Origin: an uncultured SAR92 cluster bacterium
Lineage (GTDB): Bacteria; Pseudomonadota; Gammaproteobacteria; Pseudomonadales; Porticoccaceae
Assembly (NCBI GenBank): GCA_902596775.1
Contig: CACJVE010000010.1
Coordinates: 1-64,000 of the forward strand
Length of the DNA: 64,000 bases
Direction of reading: 5' to 3'
Shown here: positions 62,916 to 64,000 of the stretch, piece after piece
Position numbering within the stretch: the first letter of the stretch is position 1
Layout of the letters: every line of letters begins with the position of its first letter
Program-made: the position numbers and the translations under genes
The notes under the pieces: generated by a model
Databases searched by the model: none
What the model was told of the DNA's origin: nothing
The model's input: only the letters and a program-made list of their open reading frames with translations

Positions 62916-64000
62916 CTAAGGGCCTGCTTTGACGATAGATTCTGATATATCAAACCGCTTCATATTTTCTTTGAAAAGCTGAGTTAAGTTTTTAGCGCAA
63001 CGCATATATTTCTCTCTATCCTGCCAACATTCAATAGGATTTAAATATGCGGACTCTACCCCTGTAACTGACTTTGGAATGTTTAAGTTTAATATCTCCA
63101 AATTCTCTGTTTCCGCATTAATCAATTCATCATTTATGATCGCTTTAATAATTGCTCTTGTAGTTGGAATTGGGAAGCGCTTCCCTTCTCCCAAAGATCC
63201 TCCGGTCCAACCTGTATTAACAAGGTAAACGTTGGATTTAAAGGCACTTACACGATCGATGAAAAGGTTAGCATATTCATTTGCTCGTCTTGGCATAAAA
63301 GGTGCACCAAAGCATGCTGAGAAAATCTGTTCTATACCATTATTATCGCCAGTCTCAGTAGAGCCCATTTTTGCAGTATATCCACTGATAAAGTGATAAG
63401 CAGCTGCCTCTTTAGTAAGCACTGAGACAGGCGGCAGTATTCCGGTTATATCGCATGTAAGGAATATAATATGTTTTGGCTCATTACCGAAATTTTCGGC
63501 AGATCTTCTTTCAATGTGACTTAAAGGATAACTGCATCTTCCATTCTCAGTAATAGACGTATCATTGAAGATTGGTTTCCTTAAAACCTTATCGATTTTT
63601 ACATTTTCCAAAATCGACCCCTGCTTAATAGCACCCCAAATTAATGGCTCATTTGCCTTGCTTAAGTTATTTGTTTTAGCATAACACCCGCCTTCCATAT
63701 TAAATACCGCCCCCGGACCCCACGCATGCTCATCGTCGCCAATTAGTAGTCGGTCGGGATCTGCAGAGAGCGTTGTTTTGCCAGTTCCCGATAGTCCAAA
63801 AAAGAGGGCGGTTTTGCCGTCTTTATCTGTGTTGGCTGCACAGTGCATTGGCATTATCCTTTTTGTAGGCAAGAGAAAATTTTGCACTGAAAACATTGCT
63901 TTTTTGATCTCACCTGCGTACTTCAGCCCCGCTAGTAAAATTCTTTTAGATGAAAAATCAATAATTGCAGCGGCATCGCTGTTAGTCTCATCGGTATCAG
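62916..64000 (-). CDS. pckA: Phosphoenolpyruvate carboxykinase (ATP), C-terminal part (5' end outside window)
   Basis: PckA decarboxylates oxaloacetate to PEP with ATP for gluconeogenesis. The open frame continues to the window end, so about 361 C-terminal residues are present, and the internal Met at 63896 is not the start. The P-loop [18 protein letters not shown] (kinase-1a), [24 protein letters not shown] (metal-binding, kinase-2), [17 protein letters not shown] and the [13 protein letters not shown] region are intact. The chain ends with SIVKAGP. The truncation is due to the window edge only. It converges with the cupredoxin gene. Confidence 0.97.
   Translation of the reverse strand, partial: DTDETNSDAAAIIDFSSKRILLAGLKYAGEIKKAMFSVQNFLLPTKRIMPMHCAANTDKDGKTALFFGLSGTGKTTLSADPDRLLIGDDEHAWGPGAVFNMEGGCYAKTNNLSKANEPLIWGAIKQGSILENVKIDKVLRKPIFNDTSITENGRCSYPLSHIERRSAENFGNEPKHIIFLTCDITGILPPVSVLTKEAAAYHFISGYTAKMGSTETGDNNGIEQIFSACFGAPFMPRRANEYANLFIDRVSAFKSNVYLVNTGWTGGSLGEGKRFPIPTTRAIIKAIINDELINAETENLEILNLNIPKSVTGVESAYLNPIECWQDREKYMRCAKNLTQLFKENMKRFDISESIVKAGP

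Overview
The window is a dense, AT-rich chromosomal segment of a Gammaproteobacterium, most likely a marine, streamlined relative of the Pseudomonas/Marinobacter/Cellvibrionales side of the class. The evidence is gene order. secA-argJ-mutT with coaE-yacG, nadC next to pilD, ampD beside nadC, dsbC-hom-thrC-recJ, divergent tesA/ybbAP, divergent ygfZ/sdhE, and nadB/rpoE-rseA-mucD-lepA-lepB-rnc-era-recO-acpS all follow known gammaproteobacterial blocks. Intergenic gaps are short (none exceeds 300 bp), there are many 4-25 bp overlaps, and TTG/GTG starts are frequent. I see no tRNA, rRNA, insertion sequence, prophage, CRISPR array or obvious recent island; this is core genome. Species-level identity cannot be fixed from the sequence alone.

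Layout. 1-7.0 kb: the 3' end of secA, argJ, mutT, then the leftward operon nadC-pilD-coaE-yacG, and the peptidoglycan-recycling pair ampD/ampG. 7.1-9.8 kb: fxsA and groES-groEL with a sigma32-type promoter and a strong terminator. 9.8-16.6 kb: an unrecognised coiled-coil membrane protein, sbcB, pyrB, an acyltransferase, a histidine phosphatase, an SDR and pdxH. 16.6-19.6 kb: the leftward run ubiK-yciH-S9 peptidase-greB. 19.7-22.7 kb: a nitrogen-response module with an NtrC-like site, a sigma54 promoter, a TorF-type porin, glnK, amtB, a terminator and a second P-II gene. 22.7-30.1 kb: dsbC, hom, thrC, a small DUF3094-like protein, an epoxide hydrolase, recJ and an EamA transporter. 30.1-38.8 kb: tesA/ybbA-ybbP, then a leftward run of an SMP-30-like protein, selO, a DUF411 protein and a sensor kinase with a degenerate ATP lid. 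38.9-46.4 kb: prfB (with its programmed frameshift), lysS, the heme A synthase gene, ung, an MFS gene, a PGPGW-type protein, ygfZ and sdhE. 46.4-57.4 kb: nadB and the sigmaE-envelope-ribosome block through mazG. 57.5-64 kb: adk, tsaB, a beta-hydroxyacid dehydrogenase, apeB, trpS, a pseudoazurin-like lipoprotein and the 3' part of pckA.

The genes are mostly housekeeping. The parts that repay attention are regulatory or are absences. Regulatory: three alternative-sigma promoters that can be read by eye (sigma32 at groES, sigma54/NtrC at the amtB operon, sigmaE at rpoE) and the prfB +1 frameshift. Absences from otherwise conserved blocks: pilABC between nadC and pilD, mucB/mucC between rseA and mucD, and pdxJ between recO and acpS. 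The histidine kinase at 34.0-35.5 kb appears to have lost its ATP-lid glycines. I found no convincing wholly new multi-gene system and do not claim one.
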